Shown piece by piece: positions 48,726 through 61,896 of a DNA stretch of 64,000 nucleotides. The translations under genes were made by a program, and so were the position numbers. The DNA lies in NCBI GenBank assembly GCA_002633005.1, contig NMRA01000004.1:1774891-1838890 (forward strand), given 5' to 3'. The DNA comes from Phoronis australis (lineage: Eukaryota; Phoronida; Phoronidae). Below the pieces are notes generated by a model. That model was not told the origin of the DNA. It was given only the letters and a program-made list of their open reading frames with translations, and did no database searches. Numbering within the stretch: position 1 is the stretch's first letter; each line of letters begins with the position of its first letter.

Positions 48726-51700
48726 AATTAAAATTCGTGACATGTCATGTTCCCATAATATTGCAAATTGCCTGACGTTCTCATGCAGCGACTCTTAATT
48801 GGGTGTTCTGCGTTCTATACCAACCCATACTCAATCAAGTGATGTTATGATTTGGGTTTGCTGTTGCAATTTTCACTATGAAAATGAAAGATTAGAGTTG
48901 TAAAACGAACCAGTTCCAATTTGTATTTTTTCAGCTCCGTGTTTCTTTCACAAACGAAAGAACATTTTTACATTTACAACTAATGTCATTGTTTTTAAAA
49001 TGTTCCATTTGCACACGAGGGGCTGTCAAACATTGAACAATTATTATTTTATGCATTAAACGAAAACGAAATGACATTTATAAAAACTGAACGTTTATAT
49101 CAAATGAAATATGACCAGCTCATAAACGTACACGTTTTGGTGAATCACGACTGTTTTGCTTAATTCCACCCAATTAATGGCAGACTAGTATAAAGCCAAA
49201 ATGATATCCTACAGCCTTTCTACTTTCCGAGAATGTACACTTTTAGTGGTTAAATTTTATATAAAGCCTCGAGTTACTTATTTTCCCAGAATTAAGGTAT
49301 TATGGATATACAAATGTCCAAAACACACTAAAATTTCTTATACCTTAGAGATATCTAACTGATGGAAATATTGTCACAAAACTGAAAGTTTTATCACTTT
49401 TTAGGTGAAATGCATGAAAATGCTGCTGTTCAGCGAGTGGCTGCAAAAAGACCTCGCGCGACCTCGGGATTTCAAACATTCCTGAACAGATCCCAAGGCA
49501 TGAAAACAATCGATGTCCTTTACCGTATATTGCACCTTGTTGCCACATTCCCATTCAATGTATAAACATGACCTGGCTAAAGAGTACTTTGCAAGGCAGT
49601 GAGGTTTGTCACCTTTTTATAGTCGTCATAATAAATGACCTACATCGAGTCAACGACCTGTGATTTAAATGGCTTTAATACAATAGCAGCGCAGCGACCT
49701 GGCTAGTGCAAAGACGACCAGGTAAGCTGTTGGACTAGTTACCAATGTATCTAATTCCACTATTATTTTCAAGTGTCAAGTGCACCCGGTATATGTCCAG
49801 ATATCTGGCTGGTAAACGAAATGTGTACGTGCTGAAGTGCTGACGATGGGGAGAACAATTATAAAAAAACGTACTGTCTCGTTCCCTCAAACCAACATGG
49901 ACAGGAAAGTCAATGGCGGGGATTTTCGTCACATTGCATTGTGTTGCGTTATTTTCCGCCGTTGCCAAGATATTACATTGGCATTCTGTCATACCCAATT
50001 AATGGAATATAGCCTTAACAAAGTTTACAAAAAATGTGACTGGCGCGGGCTTGTTATGTTCTCTTCTAACGAGTTCTCAGACCACACCCAGTTTCTGGTC
50101 AGGTAAACTAAGAAAACTCGCCATGAAAAGAGTAATGGCAGGCGTAACACAAAACACGTCTTCACCACTCCATTTTGCAATCTGCTTGTGAATATGAATT
50201 CCTAAAATCGCTGAGGTGGTGATGTATTAACATCAGTTCTAAAATCTATCGGTCTATTTACTCCAACCCGTTTAGCCCTTCTTCAGCTCATCATGTTTCA
50301 TCATTTTTAGAAGAACGAGCACACGCCCAATGGGTTGTTTTTCGATGCTTTTATTGGCTTTTGTCTTTTGATCTTCATCTAAAATCAGTCTATGGATGGT
50401 TTAGCCCGTGTTACGAAAACGATCTAAGGCTAAAAGTCAAAATCTGTATCAGCTCAAAGTCAAAGGACAGAAGCACGTACTAGTCTGCCCGACTAGACAG
50501 AAAAGAAAACGTTTCGATAAACTAAAAAGAAACTTCAAAAACCGAAGGATGTTTCTGTTGTCTTTTGGTTTTGGCGTTTAGTCTGCTCTCGAGCAAGCTT
50601 TTGTCTTGGAGTTGTAGATAAATGTTCTGAAGTTTAGCTCAGTTAGTTTGACTTCGTAACCAGGCTAAGCCATCCGTGGAGTGATAGACTTATCGTGGAA
50701 CAGTCACCTCATTCGTGACCAGATTTTTGACTTTCGGGCAAAGTTAAACGACAAAAACCAATAATCACTTTGAGAGCGAATATTTAGAGCGGTAAAGGAC
50801 TTTAACGTTCCTCTGTATGGAACTCATTTATCTCCTTATTGTGGTGTTTTTACTTGGACTTAAGAAAACTCGTTGAGCACTGACATTAATTACGTTTCTG
50901 AAGCATCAGTAGAAGTGATTGTGTTTCAGGTATTTTCAAAAACGTCAAGGCACGGAAACTAAATTCTGACGGTCGCTCATGCTGTTGCATCGGTGAGTCG
51001 GTGACATCGCATACGTCAAGATGATTCTCTTCATCACCGGAAAGCGCATTTTCCATGGAGGATAGGAAGTCTCATTTTTACAAAGCAGGGCTGAATAGCT
51101 GGCGACATCTGCTCAATAAGCAAAACAAAACTTTAAAAACTTGGCAACCTAACTTTGGGCTGGACGGCGACTCAGTCGCTCAGTTGGCGATCGGGTTTTT
51201 GAGGTCTTGATAAATCCCGTGATTCATTCCAGTGGTAGCCTTTCACGAAGTTAAACTTGCATCCTCAGAAATCACAGATATCTTTGCTTATGACTGCATC
51301 TTAAGCACATTGCATTATTAAACAGTATGCACTGTACATGGCCACCAAAGTTATAGTCCTAACCGACACACAGAGTTGACGAAATATCCCCTCTTCATCA
51401 AAAATGCTTTCCTAATAACGATCAATAAAAGGAAATATTATTCTTGAAGTTCGTAAAAAAGTGTTGGTATTTTTATGGCCAGAAGACCATTGACAGTATT
51501 ATCTTTGTGCAACTAATACATAGTAGCCTCGCTTATGTTTCGATTGCGGACAATGCTAATTGTTTTCGTTTCATTACAGTCTCACCTATTTGATTGCTTG
51601 GGAGGGAATCCCTTAATATGAAAGGCATGCTACCCAAATACTGTAATGTAGGACTTGTCATTTAAATATATCATTTAAAAAGTGGAAGAGAGTGACCCCG

Positions 51701-52173
51701 CACCCCCCCCCTCCTGTATCATCAGGTTGTAGTTTTTACCAAAGATTTTTGACCTTCCTTTTTAAAGTGTTGGGCTTATCAGACTTATACATGCAGGCCT
51801 ACTGTCCACTGGCGAGTAGAACGGACTAGTGGTTATGTAGCTCTGGACTAACATCCAAAATGTTCCATGTTTAAACTCCGCCGTGCTTAAGGGAAATGCA
51901 ACCCAATTTCCCACTTTGCGTTTTATTGCGATGTACATGTAGTCGGCTGAAACCATAGTTTTAAAGTAAGGGCCTACCAAGTTCACGAATCACCATAAGC
52001 GTTCTCAATTAACAGGTCGTTATTTCAGAAGCTTCTAAATTGTCGGTGTGACTCCAATCTCAGCCATGAGAGTGACCCTTTGCACCGCATGAAACAGCCC
52101 ATCTGTAGCACCCTTCATCTGATTGCAGGTTGCGAAGGACTAGCTAAAAGGGAAGAAACAGCAAGCAGCAATT

Positions 52174-55100
52174 ATGGATGACATGACTGGAACGTGGCAG
52201 TTTGTAAACTCTGAAAATGAAAATAATGTGGCCAACGCTTTAGGTAAGACCAAAAAACATAGGCTAGTAAGTTGGTTGTAGCCTCTACCCCGACTCATTT
52301 TAAGACTTTCGGCCACCGACAAAAAGAAGCAAACGACAAGCTGTAACAATTTCAGTCACAGTCGGATGCATTTTTCGAAAAGCTGCACAAAGCACTACTA
52401 CACGTAAGCAAAGGTTAACAAATTTTGGACCGCCATGACTTGTCAAGCGATGACTAAACCCGAATAATTCGTCTCCGGTGGATTTTCTTCCCGGAAAAAT
52501 AGCACATAAAAACACATCAACGACTCGATTTTCAAAAAATAACATAGCACAAATTTGTATATGCAAACAATACACGCAGTCTCTGCGATACGCCTTGCCA
52601 CCCCTCCAAACAATCAGTGTGTCTTGTCCTGTAGGTGCTTTAAAAAAGGTTCAGGAGTACTTTCAAATGGCAACTTTATTTGAACGTTTTCCATCTCATT
52701 CATAGATGTAAAAAGTTCCCACGTTTATAGTTGAATATTTTCGTGCCATTTGCGAATGGCGTGAATTTGTTGAAAAATTACGAAATGTTGAAGTTTGGAG
52801 TGCGTGTACACTGCGTACGTATTGATTAAAATATTGTTTTATTTCAGCAGACACATTAATCATTGGTCAAAACTCGGACTACTAATAGCCGAGGTCACAT
52901 TGAAAATATTAAACAAGCAAAATAGGTCAAAATGACAGTTATTATAAGCCTTTTGAAATATTGTGCTGCCACCTAACGATAGAATATAAAAACATTTTAA
53001 ATTACAAATACCCGAACCGGTTTGATATTTGTATTAATAGGTGATGATTTAGGTTTCCAATCTATTTCATCTGATTGAGCACGAGAATGGAGGTGATAAT
53101 TTGTTAACATAAAGTGTGATAAAGTAGAAATTGCTGGAAAATAGAAAAAGTTGAGACAAAAGCGGACCTCAATTCTGGATTAGCTTGACTTCACCAGAGA
53201 CGCTAATACCCCCATCATAAACAGGAGACTCCACAATTGGTGCCATTTAACTTACTTAGCTTAATACGTCCCTTCTGCATATTGAAGTAAAAACTCATTC
53301 ACCTGACCGTTTTGCCGAAACCATTTTAGTGAGCCCCGTGAGAATATACCTAATACGAGGCACAAAGTGGTTGTTATTCCATGCTTATTGAGACATGCAA
53401 CAGGCCAAAAACTGAACATTCATCAACACTTATCAGATTATCCGAGTTTTAATGTATACCCCTAATTTGTTAATTTTTGATCAATTGCAGCCACGGTGTT
53501 CCAGATAATGGACACAGGTGTTATGAAAACAATTGCTTGAATAAATTGATTTCTGTAAAGAAGTATGGACACCTTTCATTTATTCATACAGGTGGTTTTG
53601 TTCATGGTAAAACAAGTTTTAGTGATATTTTGCGTTGTTTTAGTAACGAATTGTGCTTTAAAAGTGTTTAGGTAAAACATGTATCAACAAAAAACTCTAT
53701 TTCGAGTTTTGATAAAGATGATACAGTTCTATGAAATATCGTTGGTCTCGTACCCACAGTAAAGTCATACTTATAAACCAAAATGTATTGCGTTTGGCAC
53801 ATCCTGATATAAATGTGTCAGAAAACATAACGTAGAAAATATATCTGAAACTAAATAAGGCGATCCAGATCCTCCCAAGGATACTATTGTTTCGTGAAAT
53901 GAAGAATATAAATCGGTAAATAAAACAACAAGAATGGATCAACTGAAATTTGAAATTTTCGGAGGTAACAACTTCCTTTATCAACAAAAACAGAAATAAA
54001 GTAAAATCAAACACGAAATGACAATTGACATATAAGATATGGTGTAATATCTTATATGTCAATTGTCATTTCGTGTTTGATTTTACTTTATTTCTGTTTT
54101 TGTTGATAAAGGAAGTTGTTACCTCCGAAAATTTCAAATTTCAGTTGATCCATTCTTGTTGTTTTATTTACCGATTTATATTCTTCATTTCAGAAAACAT
54201 AAAATGTTAAATGTGGACACATTCTTCTTTATATTCATACAGATTTTCTATGAAGGAGGGTAGGTGGGTAGGTGAGTAGGTAGATGAGTAGGTGGGTAGA
54301 TAGATAGTTATGTAGGTAGGTAGGTAGATGGGTAGGTGGGTAGGTAGGTGGGTATACGAAGGCCTTAGCTAGTTATTGTGTAATGTAACAAAGACGAAAA
54401 AGGACTTCTATTATTTACAAAAATACTTTATATTTTGCGAGCTGATTTGTCATAGAATTCAAACAAAAACACTAATCGAAAATTCTCAACAGAGTTTTTG
54501 AGGACAGTGATGAAGTTTCCTTTAACAAAGGTTTCATTAAAATCGACCGAGGGATATTTGGCTATGAATGTACCTTTTTTAAAAATGAATTTTTTTCAAC
54601 GTAATGACAATGATGGCACATAGATATGAAACATATTTTTATATTTCCTGATCTTTTTTTCTTTCAGAAAGTAAATGCTTTCACTGTTTTTTGATTTACG
54701 ATATACGAATTAGAATGGAGGCTACTAAATAAGGTTTGAGAAAATCTTATTTGCTGTTTGTAAAAATAACTCATGTTAAAAACAATCCAGGTTACACTGC
54801 TCGCAGACAACTTAAAGATTATGTAGGCTATTCTGAGGATTTTTATTTTCGCTAAAATCATTACAAAATGAATTTTTGTGCAACCTAGCTTTATCAAATT
54901 CTCAAATCATACCTTTCCAACAAGACATCATTTTTACAAATAAACAGAGCATAGTATACAAATGTTCGTAACACTAAGCTTCACTTGCCGGATTAGATCA
55001 TCAGCAATTTTATTCTTTTTTCATACTCAGCTGGAAATACTGCAAAACATAATCAGACTCATGTTATGTTTGCCTTTTCATAACCAGATTTAAGATCCAC

Positions 55101-57440
55101 AACTTTTGCAACTAAACCGTTTCAACAGTTATTTTTTTCTATCAGTCAATGATTTTTTACCCCAGTACTCGAGATTGAAGGACAAGTGAATAGGCATCTA
55201 CCGCTGGTGGCAGAAATGGCTTTCATAGTTTTTGATTGGCAATGCTGTTGTTTACAGCGCCTTTTACTGCTCAACATAAGTGAAAGTTTAATCTATTTAA
55301 ACTTTGTTTTTACAGAAAATTTAAAACTTAGCAAATGGAACCCCTTAGATAATCAACAAGAAATACTCGAGTTATAAAAGAAAAAAAATAAATTGCCACT
55401 TGAAAGTACTCATGAAATGTTCTCCTACACATCAGGGCCCACTGACAGTTACACCTCCCCTTCATCGCGGTCTCATCTCCTTCACGTCTATTTATAGTCT
55501 CGTCATTAGGCTCTTTAGTGCCTTACCATTTGCCAATTGCTCTCGTACGTCTTTCCATTTACTGAGTAAAAAATCACTCTCATTACATTAATTCCAGGCT
55601 CTTGAAGCTCTTTTTTCATGATTAATTGGAATCTTAAAAACAACTGATTAAAATTGTGTCTTCATTTGCGGAATGTTAGACAATGCCTAAATTACTTTGG
55701 TCAATGGTTTCAGAGGTGTAGTGTGTGTCTGACCTATATTCCTGCAGGTATTCCTGAGCAACTCCAATCTATGATAATGAACTCTCCTAGACCGGAGTTG
55801 ACATATGAACGGGATGGGGAGAAGTGGACGTGCATCACCGGATGTATAGGCGGTCAACAAAGTATTAAGTATAAACTTGGTGAACAGTTCGAACAGATGG
55901 GTGCCACCGGGAATGTACAGGTAACGAGTTAGTCAGTTTAGTATTACAATTAAGCACTTTTAATATGAAGTGAACACATGTATAAAAGGAGTTCGATTTA
56001 GTTAAACGAAAGAAGACCGAGAAGCAGTTATTGTTGTAGCGTACATTTAATCCCCCATAGGATCATGAAAACTGCTACCTTCACCAGTATTGGTTTGGAA
56101 GGAGATATTATTTTAAAAATCTTTCGAAAACGATTGTTGCATGGCTATGGTGTTTCAAACGTAACGACTGGCCGTTCAGTTGCTACGGTCGACTATTTGA
56201 ATGAACAAAAAAGCTACGTATTGACTAACATTTGCAAATCAAACGCAAATACATGTACATGAAAACGACGATGAACCCGATGATGGTATGTACCCGTATA
56301 AAGGTATAGATACAGAAACAGGTAAATAAAAAGTCGTTTTTCAGTTATAAAATGTATTTCAATATGTCATCGACAGATGTTCTTATTTATTGATTGCTGT
56401 CCACTGACTCAACTGCTAGAGAATGCGAATACTAGCAACTGATTAATGATAAGTCATCCAATGTCTTGATATCAGATTAAAAATGTCTTGTGACAGGTAA
56501 CAATTGACTTCAAAGACGGATACTGGACAGAAGAACATATACAACCCGATGGCAAAGTGGTGGAAATCGTAAAGGTTGTGAAGGGTAAAACCTATGACCA
56601 GGTAATGAAAAGTTGAAACTAGATTTTAAATAAAGTTTATACACTTCCAAATGGTTTCATTGTATTTAGCATGTTTAAAAATGCCGAATCATCTTCAAAG
56701 ATGTTTCGGTGTAATAGTTTTCACCCTTGTTTTCATGGACAGTTTTACTTTCTCTATTGTGAACTAAGAGCGTCATTGATGTCTTTGAAATATGATGACG
56801 TTGTGATGCCGTTTCCAATTTTATCTGACATGAATGGTCAAGAAATCTCAAAAAGCTGTAACTGTTACAGTTTCTAAATTATCGTTTTATGCAATTTTTG
56901 AATATTTCCATAACAATCGTAAAATAATTTTTTATAGCAAAAATGGAAATTCTAAAACAATTCAATCAGCGTTGTGAAGACCAGTGCATAAAGGGCAGTT
57001 TGAAAAAGTTTCAGGTGAATATGACCACTCATTTCGAGATATGATGTTCCCAATTTTGCCAAATTTGGACATTTTCTAGGATCTTACATAACCTTAATGA
57101 GTCTGTTTTACAATTTCCATATTCAGGCTGTACGTAAGATTTGAGTGCGTTTTTAATTATTTTCAAAAAGCGCGTGTTTATCTACATAGTCCCGGGATTT
57201 TGCTAACCGTAAGATTTGACCACTTGTCAAAACTGGCAGAAAAGCAAAAATAGTAAGGAGAACTTCAACGCTACGTAAATGTAAAAGGTTGCGAATAACA
57301 AAAAACAAATATTGAGTGCTTATGAAACGAACAAGTACGATTGTTTTTGTTTTTGTTTATTTTAGAAAACAGTCGTGAAAGGTACTGATGGCGCGCCTCT
57401 TGCCTCTGGATCAGCGACGTATAGAAAGAGGGGTTTCTAA
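52174..57440 (+). CDS. Fatty-acid-binding protein (intracellular lipid-binding protein family), copy 2
   Basis: Four exons, 52174-52243, 55748-55920, 56497-56601 and 57366-57440, splice in frame (phases 1, 0, 0) to 140 residues. Exon 2 is 173 bp, the length usual in vertebrate FABP genes. The sequence starts MDDMTGTWQFVNSENENNVA, with the G-T-W strand-A signature, then RPELTYERDGEKWTCIT, SIKYKLGEQFEQ, DGYWTEEHIQPDGKVVEIVK and GTDGAPLASGSATYRKRGF. Exon 3 and the start of exon 4 are strongly alike in copy 1, so the pair arose by tandem duplication. The usual C-terminal R-x-Y lipid-binding motif reads A-T-Y, as in copy 1. Cytosolic lipid carriage is inferred from the family. Intron 1 contains a perfect palindrome and intron 3 a MITE fragment. 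I see no convincing AATAAA close to the stop. Confidence 0.93.
53895..54192. repeat. Perfect palindrome, 146-bp arms, 6-base loop
   Basis: 53895-54040 and 54047-54192 are exact reverse complements by base-by-base comparison, separated by GGTGTA. Identity stops abruptly at the outer ends (CGAAACAATAG versus GAAAACATAAA). It lies in intron 1 of FABP copy 2, so a transcript would form a 146-bp perfect hairpin. It could also be a read or cloning artefact. Confidence 0.97.
54258..54353 (+). repeat. (GTAG)n-type simple repeat
   Basis: Imperfect run of GTAG/GTGG/ATAG tetramers, about 95 bases, just outside the palindrome in FABP copy 2 intron 1. Confidence 0.95.
57020..57093 (-). mobile_element. 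Fragment of the TTAA MITE family
   Basis: Ends GGATCTTACATAACC before TTAA (57094-57097), and the reverse complement continues through GGGAACATCATATCTCG like the start of the 9146 copy. The other end is not found. It is in intron 3 of FABP copy 2. Confidence 0.65.
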
Positions 57441-57654
57441 GCAGCACTTGGCATGTCATTGTTGACCACAATTACCCAAATTAATATCCATACCATGTCA
57501 ACGGAAACAAAATCGTAACTATTCCGCATTTTCTTAAGACCCTCATGACACAAGTCATTCTGTGCTCACCATGATAATTCATCTTTCTCACTAACACTGA
57601 TGTCGGCCTTAACGGGACACAAATCAGGATGCTTTCAAACGCTTAAATGCTGCT

Positions 57655-57840
57655 GTTATGCAGTAGTCGGTAAGCCAGATTTTGTAGGGCCTCTAGAAAA
57701 TGGTTTTTGTGAGTACTTTAAGGGGGCAATTTTATTTTGGTGTTTTTTAGTTCATTTATTAGAGTGTTTTCAAAATCTAAAAAGTTCCCACATAAAAGTT
57801 GCACATTTTTGAGAAATTTGATTTTGAAGTTACCTAATAA
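57655..57840 (+). repeat. Dispersed repeat family, best copy
   Basis: Shares GTAGTCGGTAAGCCAGAT with the reverse of 60766-60830, and the AT-rich second half with 3521-3660. Just past the end of FABP copy 2. Confidence 0.6.
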
Positions 57841-58399
57841 TCACCAAAGAGCTTAGTAAACTTATATTTGTAAAAACAACAGTTTTGGTGACTTTTTTGT
57901 AAAACAAGTAATATGGCCCCATCAGTGCCATTGTATTGAACAATATTACACTCACATTACATGTTTTACTATTGTAAATTAATTGTAAACAGTGAAATTT
58001 AAAAAACGTAAAGAGACATCTAGTGGCAAAAATACAAACTAAGTCTGAATATTTCTTGGAAGTTATTCTGGCATTGTCAGGCAACAAAAATAACACAAAA
58101 CACTTGAGACTGGGCAAAATTTGTGCCTCAATGACTAAAACATTGACTAATGGTGTAAAATACAGCTTGTTTGCATAATACACCAGAAATATGTTATAGT
58201 ACAAAAACAATATAGTTGAATGATCTCTGTGAATGTGCACAAAGACTGTATTAAAATAGATTATTCTGACAGCGTTTATTAAGCAGTATGAGACAAATAC
58301 ATGACAATGATCAAAGTATGTACTTTCTATGACTTAATCAACAAATAAAATTAACTTTTTAATACAAAAAAGGAAATAACGGGGTTGGAGGTCTATTTA

Positions 58400-59160
58400 G
58401 GGTTGGCCTGTCAAAGAACTATCCAATGTTATGCAGTCAGTGTTGCTGATGTTACTACAGTTGTCACAGCTGCACATTTCTGTACAGTTTGACCCAGCAT
58501 TGCAGCACAAACTCAGTTTCCCAGCACACATGTTCTTTTTGCACTTGCAGCGTTCATCGTTTAGTACTGTCAATGGAGATGCGGTCATTGCCATACATAT
58601 TAACTGCAAAGCTCCACCGCCAAGGAGCCAACTATGGTCGATTAGAGAGGGTACAGCACTGCACACTGGTGATTAGCCCGCAGGCAATGAAGGGTCAAAC
58701 ACTAAGTCCTTGTTTGGAGGCGGGCACTATTTGGGCAAACGTTTGATTCAAAATATGTTACAATGGGCTGTGTTAATTAGAGTCAGCAAGTGAATTATTG
58801 AACACTAGCCTCAATTCACTTTCGTATCTCTTAGTCGGGCACAAACTACAACAGTGAGTAGCTTCAACAATATTTCTTAAGATTGCCTGTCCAAATAACT
58901 TCATGCACACCAGCTTTCTGAAGAACAGCTTCAAAGTCTTGCTTTAGTTTTGAAAGGCAAATGACATCTCCTTGTGTTAGAAGCTTCGATTCAATGAACT
59001 CCAAACAAAACTGTAGAAAAACATCTCTGAAAACTGTGAATTCGTCACTCTTCACAATCGTTGTCTTTCTATTTTTTATAGCATGATGATCTGTGGTACT
59101 TGGCTTCTAAGACACAAGGTCTTTATCTTTGAATTTCATTTGCATATTCAGGGCTCTGGA
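58400..59160 (-). pseudogene. Remnant of a CXC-type cysteine-rich ORF typical of repetitive elements
   Basis: Minus-strand translation at 58640-58420 gives GGGALQLICMAMTASPLTVL, then RCKCKKNMCAGKLSLCC and NCTEMCSCDNCSN, the Cys-x-Cys spacing of a C-terminal module that recurs in repetitive ORFs of many invertebrate genomes. A further open segment at 59055-58864 (EFTVFRDVFLQFCLEFIESK) lies just upstream on the same strand and may belong to it. There is no continuous frame. The assignment to a named element is not possible. Confidence 0.5.
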
Positions 59161-60639
59161 CTGAGCTGTTGCTTGCGATACAAGTCCAACTGAAAAAAAC
59201 CCGAACTGTTAACACTAATTTAACATTCAACTATGAGTGAGTTGGCATGCAACTTTTTCAGACGGACTTATCAGGAACTGATCCACCACCAGCCTAACAA
59301 ATTTACATGCCGTCTGATCTGTAGCCTAATAATGTTGATCGTCTAATAATTAGATCAGTTGATGCAACTGAAAATAAATCAGCTGATATACCAGTGCAGT
59401 GATTGAAATTTAATTTTTTTAAATCAGATGCTCAAACCATAGTCAATCGATTTACACTTAAGGTAATCGACGTTTGACGAAATGGACAGTGGCTTCCATC
59501 ATCCTCAAATTTCGACGGCGACGATGGCCACTTAGGCACTTTAATTTAATTATCATTGCAGCTACCTAAGTAATTAATGTTTACAAAAAATTGAGACTAC
59601 GGCAGGGGATGACGGCCACTTGGGCATGTTGTTTGCAACTATCTACTCCATTTAACCTTCTCAAAAATTTTTGACTTAAAGTGCTTTAAAATCACACCCA
59701 CAGTATAACGCCATAGGATTATCCCTTAGCGCAAGCAGTGTCGATGTGGCAACTGAATGGAGTGTTCGAAAAACAGGATTGCAGGAGTATTTGTTTAAAC
59801 TGGGAACAAATGAAAACATTAACGACCTCCTCAGAGGCATCTCTCTACGCGGTACTTCTAAACTTATAGGAACATAATTTGCCGAAAAGTATCCGGCATA
59901 TGAAGTACCTATGGTATGATCATCGTCTCTACTGGGTCAGCAGTATTGTCTAAGGCCTAGGCAGCCAAGGGGCTGAACAAGTTAAAAAACAACTGGTGAT
60001 AATACTGAAACACACATGGAAAACACCAAGATGTATTTTTAAAAAACACGTACCTGTTTTTGAAAGCTATACTTCTTTCTCTTTCTTGAAATGTGGCCCA
60101 TAATGTACTTTTCCTGCTAACAAATGATGCACTCATGTTTCAGAATGTTCCTATCTTGTTCAGGTTAATTGGGTGTTTCAGATTTTGGAAGTGATTGATT
60201 TTCTTGGGAAATCTTGGATAACATCTGTATCACTTTCAGCAACTTCAGCTTTAGTACTACTGTTGGTGCCTTGAAACGTTGCTATGCCGTTCTATGTCCT
60301 TTCAATTTTCTGGTCTGACACTTGGTATTCTAGTCTATAGCACTCAGCAGTATACTGTGTAGGCTACCAGGACATGCAGCTGTTTTCTGCACAAAAGTTT
60401 GTGACATCTCTTTTTCTTTTTGATCTACTGATCTACAGACTTCCACAGTCAATCAGCTTTCGTCAGGAAGCTTTCCTAAGCTTCTTTAGGCTCTGACATC
60501 ACAATTTTGTGCTGTTTGATAAACCTTGAATTATACAGACATCACATTCCATGGGAGCAGCCATATTGAAGGAACTAAGCACAACAATACAATCTGGCTC
60601 TCTGATTGGTCAATTCACTAGAAAAGCGCCATCAAGTGG
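59161..60639. other. Intergenic, nothing recognised
   Basis: AT-rich, no supported gene. A motif like those of the modular repeats (AGCGCCATCAAGTGGCAGG, about 60625) sits near its right edge. Upstream parts of the CXC-type ORF may be decayed here beyond recognition. Confidence 0.4.
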
Positions 60640-60830
60640 CAGGAACGTGCATCATATTTTGTGCAACAAAAACACCTTTTTTAAAAAAATGTGCAAGTGT
60701 AGACGTGGGAACTTTTTGGAATTTGATTTATAGGTATATTATCTAGCCAAATAGAAAAAACTAGGTTGCCCCCCCCAAAGTACTCACAAGGATGAACGCT
60801 ATGAGATCTGGCCCACTGACTACAGGTCTC
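60640..60830 (-). repeat. Dispersed repeat family, reverse copy
   Basis: Contains GTGGGAACTTTTTGGAATTT and CCCCCCCCAAAGTACTCACA followed by GATCTGGCCCACTGACTAC. In reverse this parallels 57655-57800. Confidence 0.55.
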
Positions 60831-61059
60831 CATCAACACCAATTAAAAATAACCTGCGAATGTTGCGAACAGGCACAGTCATTAAAACTTTGGCCAATCC
60901 TGTCAAAAGTGAAGCCATTTTGACACTACATGCCACCGACCATTTGAAAGAGTTTGTTTGGAGATTGGAATCATTCTGTATCATGAAAGCAATAGGTTTG
61001 TGACATGGTTTGTTTGGTTGAATGATCTGGTGTGTACTACATTTAGGCAGTGGGTGCAT

Positions 61060-61892
61060 AAAGCTTAGAAAAAATAAACGCTATATACCATTTGTCGTTC
61101 TCATTGTTATCAGCGTTCTTCCTCCTGTTTTGAGAACAGCCAACATCTTGTCGAAACTTAAACCTCGTCGTACTTCTACAGCCATACGTTTTGGTGTGAG
61201 ACATCCAATCTTCTTTGTACAAATGTCATGTTCTCTACTACCGGTGACACTTGTTATAAAAGCACTTCCTAGACTCTAGAAGTTATTCAATTTATTTCAG
61301 TTTATTTCCTTGTAGTACAAACGCCTCCGGAACATATACATAGCTTTACATTACAAAGTAACGTATTTGCATCGTCTCTTCTACCAGCAGCCAACAAACA
61401 CTGAGCTTAATTTGAAATATTGCATTTCAACATGATGTTTTTCAGAGTAAGTTCACAGTTCAAATTATTAACGATCTTGAAAGTTGTTCTTAGGTCGTCA
61501 TAAAGCGAACACTCATTCAAAAATGATCTTCTACAAAATGTAGATCACAAACAGTAAACAGTCTATTGTTTGTAGGACTTTTCCTCTTCCTCCTTGTAGC
61601 TTGTGGTTAGAACATCTAAATATTGCCAAAACCTTCAAATACTTTCTGCTTTTTAAGCTTGTGACATAGGTTTCCATAATTAAGTGTTGTTTACATAATC
61701 TGTAAGTATCTAATTTACTAACATCTAACAATTCCTCCTGCCACTGCTGCCCGGCTATTTCTAAATTCCGTTGTTTAAACTCACTCATAACAACACAATC
61801 GTTACAAACAAATTACATTTCCCAAACGACGCCAATTCCCGATAACAATACCTGTTCTACACACAACGCCCAAAAGTTGACATTTCGTTCAG
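61060..61892. other. Intergenic, nothing recognised
   Basis: Short open frames on both strands (61022-61279 plus, 61531-61788 minus) show no homology or splice support. Confidence 0.4.
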
Positions 61893-61896
61893 TTAA

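Larger units (their letters stand above)
39300..52173. other. Intergenic region between the two FABP genes
   Basis: Contains the minisatellite at 40111-40533, its one-unit relative at 41583-41700, an inverted modular repeat at 44160-45330 and an (AT)n run at 48683-48723. Elsewhere I see short open frames (for example 42476-42736 plus, 45847-46062 plus and 48238-48471 minus) without homology, and no supported gene. Confidence 0.55.

Noticed and set aside
53697-54210. Two near-identical ORFs on opposite strands (YVNCHFVFDFTLFLFLL...)
   Set aside because: They are the two arms of the perfect palindrome, not genes.
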